Source: Anaeromyces robustus (taxonomy: Eukaryota > Neocallimastigomycota > Neocallimastigomycetes > Neocallimastigales > Neocallimastigaceae). Taken from it: a DNA stretch of 42,500 nucleotides. Location: positions 1 through 42,500 of the forward strand of contig MCFG01000423.1 in the NCBI GenBank assembly GCA_002104895.1, in the 5' to 3' direction. The notes beneath the pieces are model-generated. The model was not told the origin of the DNA. It did no database searches and saw only the letters and a list, made by a program, of their open reading frames with translations. Position 1 is the stretch's first letter. Each line of letters opens with the position of its first letter. Position numbers and translations under genes: made by a program. Positions 41,164 to 42,500 of the stretch are shown here, one piece after another.

Positions 41164-41705
41164 ATTTTTTTTATAGCACACAATTCGTACATCATCTTTA
41201 TTGAATTTAAATATTAATATACATGAATCATAAAAAAATATACATAATAAAAAAAAATGATACAAAAAAAATAAAAAACCAGTTAAACATTATAGAAAAT
41301 AATGAATAATACTGGAGGGAAAAAAAAGTAGTATAATATGTAAAAACAATAAATCTATACTAGTGTTATCAGCATTGACGTTCATAGAGAGGGTTTTAAA
41401 TTTATTGAATAATATATGTTGTCTTTTACAGACAGACAACAAGCATGATATCATTCAATAGAGCCACAGATCACAACAAGAATGGAGATTTTGAATATGT
41501 ATCAGACTCAGTCTGACATTTAAAACAAACATTTCCATTCCTTTTTGTATGGACAATTGTTATTTCTTTCATTAAAATCATTTTCTCTTCCACCAATTAA
41601 AAAAAATATAAATTCGATACCTATTAACAATTTTTCTATTTCCTAAAAATATCGATATTACATATACTCTGTTGTTCCTAATAATTTTTTTTATTTTAAT
41701 AACAA
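41164..41705 (-). mobile_element. Second non-LTR 3' fragment in tandem
   Basis: It starts with a short poly(T) and the same 3' terminus (41175 on), keeps the complete 3' UTR, then the C-terminal ORF2 region with small indels (for instance a duplicated ACAG near 41435) that break the frame. Its 5' limit falls at the same point of the element as in the neighbouring copy (the GTTGTTCCTAATAATTTTT-like end), which argues for duplication rather than two separate insertions. Confidence 0.75.
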
Positions 41706-41740
41706 ATTATTAAAACTTTGTATATTTGTATATATTTTTG

Positions 41741-41880
41741 TTGAATATACCAATTAGGGAGAATTCGAAGGATATATTTACAATTGACATAATAAACAAT
41801 AAGAAAATGCGACAGATCCAAAAGAGACTCGGGTGAACCTTTGATAAAATCGTTTATACCATTGTCACATCAATATTTTA
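41741..41880 (-). pseudogene. Unidentified coding-like relic
   Basis: A 140-bp island of ordinary composition in AT-rich surroundings. One minus-strand frame is open and reads DNGINDFIKGSPESL, DLSHFLIVYYVN, then ILRILPNWYIQ. No ATG or family assignment is evident. It may be a scrap of a gene interrupted by the retroelements to its left. Confidence 0.35.
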
Positions 41881-42500
41881 ATAAAAAAAAACAAAAATAA
41901 ACAAACAAAAAAAAAAAAAATCATTTTTTTTGTTAAAATACAAAGAGAAAAGACCAATTATTATTAAGAAAATAAAAACAATTTTTTAAGACATTTATGT
42001 TTAGTTTTTTTTTTATCTGTTTTATATAATATTTATTTTGTATATGTTTTGTAAGACGTTTTATTTTAATATTTTTATTTTATTTTGATATTTAAATAAT
42101 TTTTATATTTTTTTCTTATCTAATTGTATTTTATATATAAATATATTTTATCTATTTATTTAATTTTTTATAGATATTTTTAATTTTTTTTTTTTTTTTT
42201 TTATATTTTATTTTTTTTAAGATATAGTTTTAATAGTTTAATATATATAATATATATATTTTTAATTATTTATAATATATATTTATATTTAAATATTTTT
42301 ATGTATTAATATTTATCAATAAATTTAATACAACATATTTTTTATAATTATATAATTCTATATTTTTTATATAACATATTTCTTATATTATAAAAGTTTT
42401 TTTTTATATTTAATTAATATTAAATATTTCTTTTTGTTTAATCAAAAATAAATATTTATATTAATTATATTGATATATATTATAATTTTATATTAATAAG
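41881..42500. other. AT-rich end of window, nothing recognised
   Basis: Only A/T homopolymers and short AT repeats; no frame with normal composition. Confidence 0.6.

Overview
The window is extremely AT-rich (non-coding stretches are almost only A and T), with long homopolymers, very large AT-rich introns and spacers, Asn/Gln-rich low-complexity tracts and few genes: six protein genes, one snoRNA gene and several decayed retroelements in 42.5 kb. Together with a class III (anaerobic) ribonucleotide reductase, a fungal-style Stm1/SERBP1 protein beginning with an NPFDLLG motif and a fungal-type cytosolic CBM5/12 protein, this best fits an anaerobic gut fungus (Neocallimastigomycota). A dictyostelid would share the AT bias and poly-Asn tracts but explains the gene-poor layout and the anaerobic reductase less well. 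The organism call is an inference.

Layout: 1-1270 (-) 5' part of an intronless class III ribonucleotide reductase gene that runs off the left edge. 1271-13433 is a 12-kb gene desert holding only simple repeats, palindromes and small tandem duplications. 13434-13650 (-) is a U3 snoRNA gene, with a hairpin 56 nt beyond its 3' end. 13996-17255 (+) is an eight-exon SLC18-like major facilitator transporter with triplet-repeat-laden introns. 19686-20774 (+) is an intronless CBM5/12 + DM9-repeat lectin-like protein. 23100-26245 (-) is an eleven-exon FAF2/UBXD8 orthologue, reconstructed over its full length with all phases matching. 27895-31360 is a graveyard of minus-strand non-LTR retrotransposon copies of different ages. 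32272-33185 (-) is a two-exon Stm1/SERBP1-like ribosome-associated protein. 35669-38098 (-) is a seven-exon ELO-family protein whose histidine box is degenerate. 40829-41705 holds two tandem 3' fragments of the same retrotransposon family, flanked by unidentified coding-like relics.

The genes do not form an operon-like or pathway unit. They are ordinary eukaryotic housekeeping functions (ER-associated degradation, ribosome protection, rRNA processing, lipid elongation, vesicular transport) plus one gene, nrdD, that looks acquired from bacteria and would allow oxygen-independent dNTP synthesis. I found no CRISPR array, no tRNA gene and no rRNA gene. No obviously new multi-gene system is visible. 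The most interesting items are the eukaryotic class III reductase, the ELO protein lacking its catalytic histidine box, the U3 downstream hairpin, the CBM5/12-DM9 architecture and the layered retrotransposon fossils.
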